DNA of 12,754 nt from Betaproteobacteria bacterium (GTDB lineage: Bacteria > Pseudomonadota > Gammaproteobacteria > Burkholderiales > SG8-39), in contig JAFAGU010000312.1 of the NCBI GenBank assembly GCA_019237595.1, forward strand, positions 1 to 12,754. The letters run 5' to 3'. Shown one piece after another: positions 6,250-12,754 of this stretch. How positions within the stretch are numbered: position 1 is the stretch's first letter; every line of letters starts with the position of its first letter. The notes beneath the pieces are model-generated. The model was not told the DNA's origin and did not search any database. It saw nothing but the letters and a program-made list of their open reading frames with translations. Both the position numbers and the translations under genes were made by a program.

Positions 6250-6840
6250 CTAGAGCGCCCCCTTCGTCGAGGGAATCGCGCCGGCGGCCCGCGGGTCGGC
6301 CTCCGCCGCCATGCGAAGCGCGCGCGCGAAGGCCTTGAACATCGTCTCGCACTGGTGGTGCGAGTTATCGCCGCGCAGGTTGTCGATGTGCAAGGTCACC
6401 TGCGCATGGTTGACGAAGCCCTGGAAGAACTCGTGCACCAGGTCCACATCGAAGTCGCCGACGAGCGCGCGAGTGAACCCGACGTGATACTCGAGGCCCG
6501 GCCGCCCCGAGAAGTCGATCACGACGCGCGAGAGCGCCTCGTCGAGCGGCACGTAGGCATGCCCGAAGCGCCGGATGCCCGCCTTGTCCCCGATCGCCTT
6601 GGCGAAAGCCTGGCCGAGCGTGATGCCGATGTCCTCGACCGTGTGGTGGCCGTCGATGTGCAGGTCGCCCTTCGCCTCGATCTCGAGGTCGAGCATCCCG
6701 TGGCGCGCCACCTGGTCGAGCATGTGCTCGAGGAAGGCGAGGCCGGTCGAGAGCTTCGCCGAGCCGCGTCCGTCCAGGTTGAGCTTTACCCGGATCTGCG
6801 TTTCCTTGGTGTTGCGGACGACTTCCGCGGCGCGCGTCAC
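6250..6840 (-). CDS. hisB: imidazoleglycerol-phosphate dehydratase HisB (monofunctional)
   Basis: HisB dehydrates IGP to imidazole acetol phosphate, a manganese-dependent step in the cytoplasm. The 196-residue protein is the dehydratase domain alone. Landmarks are FLEHMLDQVARHG (36-48), the metal-ligating HHTVED (65-70), the SGRPGLEYH stretch (111-119), and the second metal motif DNSHHQCE (158-165). The start is GTG at 6840, overlapping the hisC stop (GTGA), with an AAGGA 6 nt upstream; there is no Met before residue 40. The N-terminal HAD-type histidinol-phosphatase domain found in enterobacterial bifunctional HisB is absent, and the upstream open frame belongs to hisC. The histidinol-phosphate phosphatase must therefore be encoded elsewhere. 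Confidence 0.97.
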   Translation of the reverse strand: MTRAAEVVRNTKETQIRVKLNLDGRGSAKLSTGLAFLEHMLDQVARHGMLDLEIEAKGDLHIDGHHTVEDIGITLGQAFAKAIGDKAGIRRFGHAYVPLDEALSRVVIDFSGRPGLEYHVGFTRALVGDFDVDLVHEFFQGFVNHAQVTLHIDNLRGDNSHHQCETMFKAFARALRMAAEADPRAAGAIPSTKGAL

Positions 6841-7892
6841 AGCGATTCCTTCAGGGCGGCGACCAGTATACGGTTTTCTTCGGGCGTGCCCACCGTAATG
6901 CGCAGGCAGTTCTTCGTCGGGGGCGCGTTGAGGTTCTTGACGAGGACGCCGCGGCGAAGCAGCGCGCCATGCGTAGCATCGGCGTCCGGCACGCGCACGA
7001 GGATGAAATTGGCCTTCGAGGGAATCACGGTGACGCCCGGCATCGCCGCGAGCGTCGCGGCGAGTCGGTCGCGGTCGGCGCGGATCGCGGCCGCCTGCGC
7101 CTCGAGCACGTCCAGGCGCTCGAGCATGAAACAGGCCGTGGCCTGCGTGAGCACGTTGACGTTGTACGGCGAGCGAACCTTGTTCAGCTGCTCGATCCAT
7201 TCCGGCCGTGCCGCGAGATAGCCAAGCCGGATCCCCGCGAGACCGAGCTTCGAGGCCGTGCGCAGGACGAGCAGGTTGGGGAAGGCCGGAAGCCTGTCCA
7301 TGAAGGTTTTTTCGGCGAACGCGTGATAGGCCTCGTCCATCACGACGATGCCGGGAGCCGCGGCGATGATCGCCTCCATGTCCGCCTGCGGGTAGAGCGT
7401 CCCGCTCGGGTTGTTCGGATACGCGAGGAAGACGATCGCGGGCTTCTCCGCGCGCATGCGCTCGATGAACGCGGAGGCGTCGAGGGAAAAGTCGGCGCGA
7501 AGCGGGAAGCTCACCGCTTTCATGCCTGTGAATGCCGCGTACATCGAGTACATCACGAAGGTCGGCGCCGGATACATCATCGCCGCCCCGGGCCGCGCGA
7601 GCGCGATGGTGATGATCTGCAGGAGCTCGTCGGAGCCGTTGCCGAGCATGAGCTCCATGCCGGCCGGCACGCACATCTTGCGTGCGAGGAGCTCGCGAAG
7701 CCGAGCGCCGGTGGGATCCGGATAGCGGTTGAGCTCGACCTTCGCGAGCACTTGCGCAAGCTCGCCGCGAAGCTCCGGCGAGAGCGCGTACGGATTCTCC
7801 ATCGCATCGAGCTTCACGAGCCCAGCGGCGGGCGGGACGTGATAAGCCTTGAGGGCGAGGATCTCCGGCCGAACGAGCTTCTCGACGCTCAC
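6837..7892 (-). CDS. hisC: histidinol-phosphate aminotransferase HisC
   Basis: HisC is a PLP-dependent fold-type I aminotransferase that converts imidazole acetol phosphate and glutamate to histidinol phosphate. The 351-residue length fits the family. Features include the substrate-loop LDAMENPY (28-35), RYPDPTG (56-62), the cofactor-contacting GNGSDELL (84-91), YPNNPSG (158-164), DEAYHAF (186-192) and the Schiff-base Lys215 in RTASKLGLAG. Arg331 in CLRITVG is the substrate carboxylate/phosphate anchor region. The start is GTG at 7892: it overlaps the hisD stop as GTGA and has GAGG 5 nt upstream. A much longer open frame continues upstream antisense-free through hisD but has no family support. 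Its stop overlaps hisB. Confidence 0.96.
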   Translation of the reverse strand: MSVEKLVRPEILALKAYHVPPAAGLVKLDAMENPYALSPELRGELAQVLAKVELNRYPDPTGARLRELLARKMCVPAGMELMLGNGSDELLQIITIALARPGAAMMYPAPTFVMYSMYAAFTGMKAVSFPLRADFSLDASAFIERMRAEKPAIVFLAYPNNPSGTLYPQADMEAIIAAAPGIVVMDEAYHAFAEKTFMDRLPAFPNLLVLRTASKLGLAGIRLGYLAARPEWIEQLNKVRSPYNVNVLTQATACFMLERLDVLEAQAAAIRADRDRLAATLAAMPGVTVIPSKANFILVRVPDADATHGALLRRGVLVKNLNAPPTKNCLRITVGTPEENRILVAALKESL

Positions 7893-9154
7893 TTGAACCT
7901 CATCTCGGCGGAGCGGGCGTGCGCGCCCAGGCCTTCGCCTTCCGCGAGCGTGGCGGCGAGGCGGCCGAGCGAGGCGGCGGCGGCCTTTGTCACGCCGATG
8001 AGGCTCGTCCGCTTCTGGAAGTCGTATACGCCGAGCGGCGAAGAAAAGCGCGCGCTGCCGGCGGTCGGCAGGACGTGATTCGGTCCGGCGCAATAGTCGC
8101 CGATCGCCTCGGAGCTCCAGCGGCCGAGGAAGATCGCACCTGCGGCGCCGAGCTTCGGGAGCCAGCGATCGGGCTCCTCGACCGCCAGCTCCAGGTGCTC
8201 GGGCGCGACGCGGTTTGCGACCGCGCAAGCGTCGTCGAGGTCGCGCGCGAGCACCAACGCGCCCCGCGCGCGCAGAGAGGCGGCGATCGTGGCTTTTCGC
8301 TCGAGGGCCGGAAGGAGCCGCTCGATGGCCTCTGCTACCGCTTCCAGATGGTCGGCGGACGGCGAGACGAGAAGCGCTTGCGAATCCTCGCCATGCTCCG
8401 CCTGGGAAAAAAGGTCCATGGCGATCCAATCGGCCGGCACGCTGCCGTCGGAGAGAACGAGGATCTCGGAGGGACCGGCGATCATGTCGATCCCGACTTC
8501 GCCGAAGACCTGGCGCTTCGCCTCGGCCACGAAGGCGTTGCCGGGACCGACGATCTTGTCCACGCGCGGGATGCGCTTCGTGCCGTAGGCGAGCGCCCCG
8601 ATCGCCTGCGCCCCGCCGATGCGGATGACCCGGTCGACGCCGGCGATGGCGGCGGCCGAAAGCACGAGGGGATTCGGATTCGGGCTCACCATGACGAGCT
8701 CGCGAACCCCGGCGACCTTGGCAGGCACGGCGTTCATGAGCACCGAAGACGGGTAGGCCGCCTTGCCTCCCGGCACGTAAAGTCCCACGCGCTCGAGCGG
8801 CGAGACGCGCTGCCCGAGCCGCACGCCTTCCGCGTCGACATACTCCCAGGATTGCTGGAGCTGCCTCTCATGGAAGGCGCAGATCCTCGCGTGCGCGGCG
8901 CGAAGCGCTTCAAGGGAAGTCCCGTCGACCATCACGGCGGGCTTCACCTCGAGCTCGGAGACGCTCCGCGCGCTCACGCGGTCGAAGCGCTTCGCATATT
9001 TCAGGAGAGCCGCGTCTCCCTCGCGGCGAACGTCGGCGAGAATGCGCCGCACCGCGCCCTGGACCTTGGTGTCCTGGGCCGCCTCGTACCGGGTGAGGCG
9101 CAAGAGCTTGGCGTCGAAGCCTCGTTCCCGCGTCGAAAGGCGCCGCAGCTTCAT
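7889..9154 (-). CDS. hisD: histidinol dehydrogenase HisD
   Basis: HisD is a zinc-dependent, NAD-dependent enzyme that oxidises L-histidinol to L-histidine in two steps, the end of the pathway. The 421-residue protein shows the GLYVPGG nucleotide-loop motif (124-130), IGGAQAIGAL (179-188) and VGPGN (202-206). Zinc ligands Gln251 and His254 are in SQAEHGE; catalytic Glu319/His320 are in APEHLEL; Asp353 is in the DYCAGPNHVLPT block and His412 in GAHARSAEM. These correspond to the E. coli zinc and catalytic set with a shift of 7-8 residues. The ATG at 9154 overlaps the hisG stop as ATGA. The upstream region lacks a Shine-Dalgarno, so coupling to hisG is likely. All key residues are present. Confidence 0.98.
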   Translation of the reverse strand: MKLRRLSTRERGFDAKLLRLTRYEAAQDTKVQGAVRRILADVRREGDAALLKYAKRFDRVSARSVSELEVKPAVMVDGTSLEALRAAHARICAFHERQLQQSWEYVDAEGVRLGQRVSPLERVGLYVPGGKAAYPSSVLMNAVPAKVAGVRELVMVSPNPNPLVLSAAAIAGVDRVIRIGGAQAIGALAYGTKRIPRVDKIVGPGNAFVAEAKRQVFGEVGIDMIAGPSEILVLSDGSVPADWIAMDLFSQAEHGEDSQALLVSPSADHLEAVAEAIERLLPALERKATIAASLRARGALVLARDLDDACAVANRVAPEHLELAVEEPDRWLPKLGAAGAIFLGRWSSEAIGDYCAGPNHVLPTAGSARFSSPLGVYDFQKRTSLIGVTKAAAASLGRLAATLAEGEGLGAHARSAEMRFK

Positions 9155-9804
9155 GGCCGGCGCGAACGCGCGGCCCGGGCGAATGCCTCGACGAGCGGCT
9201 GCAGCTCCGGGCGCCGCCGTTTCAGGGCGGCCTGGTTGACGATGAGCCGAGCCGAGATCGGCATGAGCTCTTCCACCGCGACGAGCCCGTTCTCGCGCAG
9301 CGTTTTCCCCGTCGCCACGAGGTCGACGATGGCGTCGGCGAGACCGGTGAGGGGCGCGAGCTCCATCGAGCCATAGAGGCGAATGAGGTCCACGTGCACG
9401 CCTTTGGCGGCGAAGTGCTGGCGCGTGAGGTTCACGTATTTCGTGGCAACACGAAGGCGCCCGCCCTGGCGGACGGCGGCGGCGTAGTCGAAGCCGCGCC
9501 TGGTCGCCACGACCATCCGGCAGCGCGCGATGCCGAGGTCCACCGGCTGGTAGGCCCCGTCGCCGCCCTGCTCCGCGAGGACATCGAGGCCCGCGACGCC
9601 GAGATCCGCGCCGCCCTGTTGAACATACGTCGGCGTGTCCGAGGCGCGCACGACCACGATGCGCACGTCCTTGCGCGTGGTGTGGAGGATGAGCCGGCGC
9701 GAGCGCAGGGCGTCGCCCTTCGGCCGGATGCCGACGCGAGCAAGCAGCGGCATCGTCTCGTCGAGGATGCGCCCCTTGGACAGAGCGATTCGGATCTCGG
9801 CCAT
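9151..9804 (-). CDS. hisG: ATP phosphoribosyltransferase catalytic subunit HisG, short form
   Basis: HisG commits ATP and PRPP to histidine synthesis (step 1) and is the usual point of feedback control. The 217-residue product begins IRIALSKGRI (4-13), contains QQGGADLGVAG (62-72), and ends its catalytic core with the PRPP-binding DLVATGKTLRENGL (161-174). The C-terminal ACT-like regulatory domain of long HisG (about 290-300 residues) is absent, so this is the short type that forms a hetero-octamer with HisZ. I chose the ATG at 9804; a TTG at 9822 would add six residues but would start inside the U-rich tail of the preceding terminator. No strong Shine-Dalgarno is visible. HisG is the first his gene, 69 nt after murA, and its stop overlaps the hisD ATG. 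Confidence 0.94.
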   Translation of the reverse strand: MAEIRIALSKGRILDETMPLLARVGIRPKGDALRSRRLILHTTRKDVRIVVVRASDTPTYVQQGGADLGVAGLDVLAEQGGDGAYQPVDLGIARCRMVVATRRGFDYAAAVRQGGRLRVATKYVNLTRQHFAAKGVHVDLIRLYGSMELAPLTGLADAIVDLVATGKTLRENGLVAVEELMPISARLIVNQAALKRRRPELQPLVEAFARAARSRRP

Positions 9805-9820
9805 GTCGTTTGCGAGCGGC

Positions 9821-9847
9821 AAATAAAAACGGCCCTTAGGAGGGCCG
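9821..9847 (-). terminator. intrinsic terminator between murA and hisG
   Basis: The minus strand reads CGGCCCT, loop CCTA, AGGGCCG, then TTTTTATTT. That is a perfect 7-bp GC-rich stem followed by a U-run, typical of a Rho-independent terminator for leftward transcription. It starts 26 nt after the murA stop, and the run of five Ts ends 20 nt before the hisG ATG. It divides the cell-envelope genes from the histidine genes, unless it acts as a partial terminator or attenuator. Confidence 0.85.
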
Positions 9848-9873
9848 CTAAGGGATTGAATTTTACCGTATTT

Positions 9874-11124
9874 CTACTTCACCCGCTCGACCCTCGCCCC
9901 GAGGCCCGAGAGCTTCTTCTCGATCGCCTCGTAACCCCGATCGAGGTGGTAGATGCGCTCGATCTGCGTGGTGCCCTCCGCGACGAGCGCGGCGATGACG
10001 AGGCTCGCCGAGGCCCGCAGGTCCGTCGCCATCACCGTGGCCGCCTGCAGCCGCTCGACACCACGTACGAGCGCCGAATTTCCATGAATGGAGATATTGG
10101 CGCCGAGCCGCTGGAGCTCGAGCGCGTGCATGAAGCGGTTCTCGAAGATGGTTTCGGTGATGAGAGCGGTCCCGCGTGCGATGGTCGCCAGCGCCATGAA
10201 CTGCGCCTGCATGTCCGTCGCGAAGCCGGGGTAAGGCGCCGTGCGCACGTTGACCGGTTTCGGGCGGCCCTCGGCCTCGATCTCGATCTCATCCTGCGAC
10301 ACGCGCAGGATCGCGCCCGCCTCGCGTAATTTCTCGAGCGTGGCGTCGAGCGACTCGGGCGCCGCACCGGTCGCCTTCACCTTTCCGCCGGCCGCCGCCG
10401 CCGCGGCGAGGTAGGTGCCGGTCTCGATGCGGTCGGGCATCACCCGGTGCCTGGCACCGGAAAGCGAGCCGACGCCCTCGATGCGGATCACGTCCGTCCC
10501 GGCGCCTTCGATGCGGGCGCCCATCGCCGCAAGGCAGCGCGCGAGGTCCACGACCTCGGGCTCGCGCGCGGCGTTTTCCAGCACGGTCGTTCCTTCGGCG
10601 AGCGCCGCGGCCATCATCAGGTTTTCGGTTCCCGTGACGGTGACGAGATCCATGACGATGCGCGCGCCGCGCAGGCGCTTCGCCTCGGCGTGCATGTAGC
10701 CGTGGTCGACGGTGATCTCCGCGCCCATGGCCTGCAGGCCCTTCACGTGCTGGTCGACAGGCCGCGCACCGATCGCGCAGCCGCCGGGCAGGGAAACCTT
10801 GGCGCGGCCGCAGCGCGCGAGCAACGGACCGAGCACGAGCACCGACGCGCGCATGGTCTTCACCAGGTCGTAGGGCGCCGTGGGATCGGCGATGCGCCGG
10901 GCGCGAAGCTCGACGCCGTTGCCGCCCGCGTCGACTTCCACGCCCATGCGCCCGAGGAGTTTCGCCATCGTCGCGACGTCCATGAGCCGGGGCACGCGCT
11001 CGAGGACGAGCGGCTCGTCAGAGAGCAGCGCCGCGCACATGATGGGTAGCGCAGCGTTCTTCGCTCCCGAAATCTCGACCGCTCCCTCGAGGCGGCGGCC
11101 GCCGGTGATGCGCAGCTTATCCAC
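9874..11124 (-). CDS. murA: UDP-N-acetylglucosamine 1-carboxyvinyltransferase MurA
   Basis: MurA transfers enolpyruvate from PEP to UDP-GlcNAc, the first committed cytoplasmic step of peptidoglycan synthesis and the target of fosfomycin. The 416-residue protein is close to the E. coli length. Motifs include SGAKNAALP (19-27) with Lys22/Asn23 at the substrate site, RPVDQH (121-126), and Cys116 in PGGCAIGAR, the residue alkylated by fosfomycin; Cys rather than Asp predicts sensitivity at the target level. YPGFATDMQAQF carries the catalytic Asp region. The start is GTG at 11124, inside the end of ibaG (8-nt overlap), and gives the expected MDKLRI N-terminus. A terminator follows its stop by 26 nt. 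Adjacency to ibaG is widely conserved in gamma- and betaproteobacteria. Confidence 0.97.
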   Translation of the reverse strand: MDKLRITGGRRLEGAVEISGAKNAALPIMCAALLSDEPLVLERVPRLMDVATMAKLLGRMGVEVDAGGNGVELRARRIADPTAPYDLVKTMRASVLVLGPLLARCGRAKVSLPGGCAIGARPVDQHVKGLQAMGAEITVDHGYMHAEAKRLRGARIVMDLVTVTGTENLMMAAALAEGTTVLENAAREPEVVDLARCLAAMGARIEGAGTDVIRIEGVGSLSGARHRVMPDRIETGTYLAAAAAAGGKVKATGAAPESLDATLEKLREAGAILRVSQDEIEIEAEGRPKPVNVRTAPYPGFATDMQAQFMALATIARGTALITETIFENRFMHALELQRLGANISIHGNSALVRGVERLQAATVMATDLRASASLVIAALVAEGTTQIERIYHLDRGYEAIEKKLSGLGARVERVK

Positions 11125-11356
11125 CGGCCTGCCACTCCTCCGGGGTGAGCGTGCGCATCGAAAGCGCGTGGATCTCCTCGCGCATGCGTTCGCCGAGCGC
11201 GCCGTAGACCAATTGGTGGCGCTGCACGCGGCTCCTTCCGGAGAACGCGCTCGATACCACGAGCGCCTGGAAATGCTGTCCGTCGCCGATGACTTCGACG
11301 TGGCGGCATTCGAGGCCGGCCTCGATGCCTTGCTTGATGCTCTCGGGAGTGACCAT
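11117..11356 (-). CDS. ibaG: BolA-family protein, IbaG type
   Basis: A 79-residue BolA-fold protein. It has the IbaG-like pattern: Cys17 followed by HVEVIGDGQHFQALVVS (19-35), RHQLVYGAL (46-54), and the C-terminal IHALSMRTLTPEEW (62-75). BolA proteins of this type bind [2Fe-2S] clusters together with monothiol glutaredoxins and are linked to acid or envelope stress; a DNA-binding role has been proposed. The ATG at 11356 lies 9 nt after the ABC permease stop, and the TAA stop lies inside the start of murA (8-nt overlap). The neighbourhood matches the ibaG-murA pair of E. coli, which supports IbaG rather than BolA itself. Confidence 0.92.
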   Translation of the reverse strand: MVTPESIKQGIEAGLECRHVEVIGDGQHFQALVVSSAFSGRSRVQRHQLVYGALGERMREEIHALSMRTLTPEEWQAGG

Positions 11357-11365
11357 GTGATGGGG

Positions 11366-12121
11366 CTAGTGGCGCAGCTTGTAGCCGCTTGCGAGCATCG
11401 AGAGCGCGCCGGCGGAGACCAATACCAAGCTTACTACCATGACCGCCAGGCTGACGCCCGGCAAAACATCCGAGGCGCCGAACAAGCCGTAGCGGAATCC
11501 GTCGATCATGTAGAAGAACGGGTTTGCATGCGAAAGCGCGAGCCAGGCCGGCGGGAGCGAGTGCACGGAGTAGAACACGCCGGAGAGGAATGTGAGCGGC
11601 ATGATGACGAAATTCTGGAAAGCCGCGAGCTGGTCGATCTTTTCCGAAACGATGCCCGCGATCAGGCCCAGCGCCCCAAGGAGCGCCGCGCCGAGCACGG
11701 CAAAGGCAAGCGCCCAGGCCGGCGACTCGAGCCGCAAAGGCACGAAGGCGAGGGCCGCCGCAGCCACGCCGGCCCCCACTGCGAGACCGCGCACGAGTGC
11801 CGCGGCGACGTACGCGGCGAAGAACTCGACGTGCGAGATCGGCGGCAGCAGGATGAAGACGATGTTGCCGGTGATCTTGGACTGGATCAGGCTCGAGGAG
11901 CTGTTGGCGAACGCGTTCTGCAGGATGCTCATCATGACGAGGCCAGGAACCAGGAACTCCGTGTAGGGAACACCCTCGAACGCGCGCGCCCTTCCCTCGA
12001 GGGCATGAGCGAAGACCACGAGGTAAAGGAGCGCCGTCAGCACCGGCGCCGCGACGGTCTGCACGAAAACCTTCCAGAAGCGCAAGAGCTCCTTCCGGAA
12101 GAGCGTGGCGAAGCTCGTCAC
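11366..12121 (-). CDS. ABC-2 type transporter permease, YadH-like
   Basis: This 251-residue inner-membrane protein has about six hydrophobic spans and the ABC-2 permease layout. The N-terminal amphipathic RKELLRFWKVF (9-19) is followed by a first span, a VPGLVMMSIL segment (58-67), and the C-terminal PLTFLSGVFYSV (175-186) and NPFFYMIDGFRYG (200-212) blocks. From memory it closely resembles E. coli YadH. With the adjacent ATPase it would form an exporter; no substrate can be read from the sequence. The start is GTG at 12121, overlapping the ATPase stop as GTGA; the longer open frame upstream is a shadow of the ATPase gene. ibaG follows after 9 nt, suggesting one ABC-ibaG-murA transcript ending at the terminator near 9830. 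Confidence 0.9.
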   Translation of the reverse strand: MTSFATLFRKELLRFWKVFVQTVAAPVLTALLYLVVFAHALEGRARAFEGVPYTEFLVPGLVMMSILQNAFANSSSSLIQSKITGNIVFILLPPISHVEFFAAYVAAALVRGLAVGAGVAAAALAFVPLRLESPAWALAFAVLGAALLGALGLIAGIVSEKIDQLAAFQNFVIMPLTFLSGVFYSVHSLPPAWLALSHANPFFYMIDGFRYGLFGASDVLPGVSLAVMVVSLVLVSAGALSMLASGYKLRH

Positions 12122-12754
12122 GAGCCGCTTCCCGTGATTCGGAGGAAGACGTCCTCGAGATCCGGCGGCTGCAATTCCAGCTCGACGATCGAGCATTGCG
12201 CCTCGCGCAGGCGCGCGAGCACCGACTCGAGCTCGCGCGCGCTCGGCAGGCGCAGCGTGAAAAGCGGCCCATCGCGCGCGATCACGAGCGATTCGAGGCC
12301 GGCCGGCAAGGCGTCCCGGTCCAGGCGCAGGCGGACCTGCAGCCCGGAAAACGTCTCGAGCAAATTGCGCGTGGAATCGAGGGCGGCGATGCGTCCGCGC
12401 TTGAGCATCGCGATGCGGTTGCAATGGAGCTCGGCCTCTTCGAGGTAGTGCGTGGTCAGCACCACGGTGTGGCCCTCGCGGTTCAGGCGCCGCACGAACT
12501 GCCACAGGCCCTGGCGCAGCTCGACGTCCACGCCGGCGGTCGGCTCGTCGAGGACGATCACCGGCGGCTTGTGCACGAGCGCCTGGGCCACGAGTACCCG
12601 CCGCTTCATGCCGCCCGAGAGCGCCCGCATGTTCACGTCCGCTTTCGCCGTCAGATCGAGCTGGCCCATGACTTCGTCTATCCAGGCGTCGTTGCGCGCG
12701 AGGCCGAAGTACCCCGACTGGATGCGCAGGGTCTCCCTCACGGTGAAGAACGGA
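12118..12754 (-). CDS. ABC transporter ATP-binding protein, YadG-like (5' end cut by window edge)
   Basis: The frame is open to the right edge, reading PFFTVRETL at the edge, so the GTG at 12741 is internal and the N-terminal part with the Walker A loop is outside the window. About 211 codons remain of a protein expected to be about 300 residues. Present, numbered from the Val at 12741, are the ABC signature LSGGMKRR (41-48), Walker B with catalytic Glu in VIVLDEPTAGVD (61-72) and the H-loop His98 in TTHYLEEAE. A C-terminal accessory domain of about 90 residues follows, as in drug- and polysaccharide-type ABC-2 ATPases. From memory the sequence is close to E. coli YadG. It powers the overlapping permease. 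The substrate is unknown. Confidence 0.92.
   Translation of the reverse strand, partial: PFFTVRETLRIQSGYFGLARNDAWIDEVMGQLDLTAKADVNMRALSGGMKRRVLVAQALVHKPPVIVLDEPTAGVDVELRQGLWQFVRRLNREGHTVVLTTHYLEEAELHCNRIAMLKRGRIAALDSTRNLLETFSGLQVRLRLDRDALPAGLESLVIARDGPLFTLRLPSARELESVLARLREAQCSIVELELQPPDLEDVFLRITGSGS

Noticed and set aside
5668..7221. A long plus-strand open frame (517 codons) opposite hisH and hisB, plus similar ones opposite hisC/hisD (7919-9376) and murA/ABC genes (10880-12448)
   Set aside because: These are antisense shadows of high-GC coding sequence. Their translations are rich in Arg, Ala, Pro and His with no domain pattern, and the minus-strand genes beneath them have complete family motifs and catalytic residues.
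9860..9865. TAAAAT on the minus strand in the murA-hisG gap, considered as the -10 of a his promoter
   Set aside because: The hexamer at 17-nt spacing upstream is GAGCGG, which is not a -35. The AT-rich patch may simply be intergenic. Too weak to annotate.
9805..9876. A his-type leader peptide and attenuator like that of enterobacteria
   Set aside because: The 69-nt gap contains no run of CAC/CAT codons and no short frame with a start; only a single terminator hairpin is present.
1..12754. A previously undescribed biological system, mobile element, CRISPR array or RNA gene
   Set aside because: I looked on both strands and found none. Every substantial reading frame on the coding strands belongs to a known family, gaps are under about 70 nt, and no direct-repeat arrays, tRNA-like folds or transposase motifs were seen.

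Overview
The window is about 12.8 kb of dense, high-GC, housekeeping-type bacterial chromosome. Gene content and order point to a betaproteobacterium: a YadGH-type ABC exporter, ibaG, murA, hisG-D-C-B-H-A-F-I-E, a HinT-type histidine-triad gene, then tatA-tatB-tatC, all on the minus strand. From memory this order is typical of Burkholderiales and relatives. The class assignment is an inference from gene order and protein features, and I cannot name a genus. I see no RNA genes, mobile elements, CRISPR arrays or frameshifted genes.

Layout, left to right. Positions 1-1637 (plus strand) hold the C-terminal part of a LivM-type branched-chain amino acid permease, followed by an alpha/beta hydrolase whose ATG overlaps the livM stop. 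From 1582 to the right edge everything is on the minus strand, so transcription there runs right to left. In that direction come an ABC ATPase (cut by the right edge), its ABC-2 permease, ibaG, murA, an intrinsic terminator (about 9821-9847), nine histidine genes, hinT, tatA, a second intrinsic terminator (about 2722-2749), tatB and tatC. The hydrolase and tatC converge and overlap tail to tail by 56 bp. No gene-free stretch is longer than about 70 bp.

How the genes work together. The his genes encode every step from PRPP + ATP to histidinol phosphate, and from histidinol to histidine. HisG is the short form that needs a separate HisZ regulatory subunit. HisB is dehydratase-only, so HisZ and a histidinol-phosphate phosphatase must be encoded elsewhere. 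TatA, TatB and TatC form the twin-arginine translocase. MurA starts peptidoglycan precursor synthesis, IbaG is a BolA-family [2Fe-2S]/stress protein, and the ABC pair is an exporter of unknown substrate.

The most notable features are organisational. Eight gene junctions are exact 4-nt ATGA or GTGA overlaps. Two strong terminator hairpins sit only about 16-20 nt upstream of the next start codon, before hisG and before tatB. I did not find a convincing new biological system; the region reads as well-known core genes.
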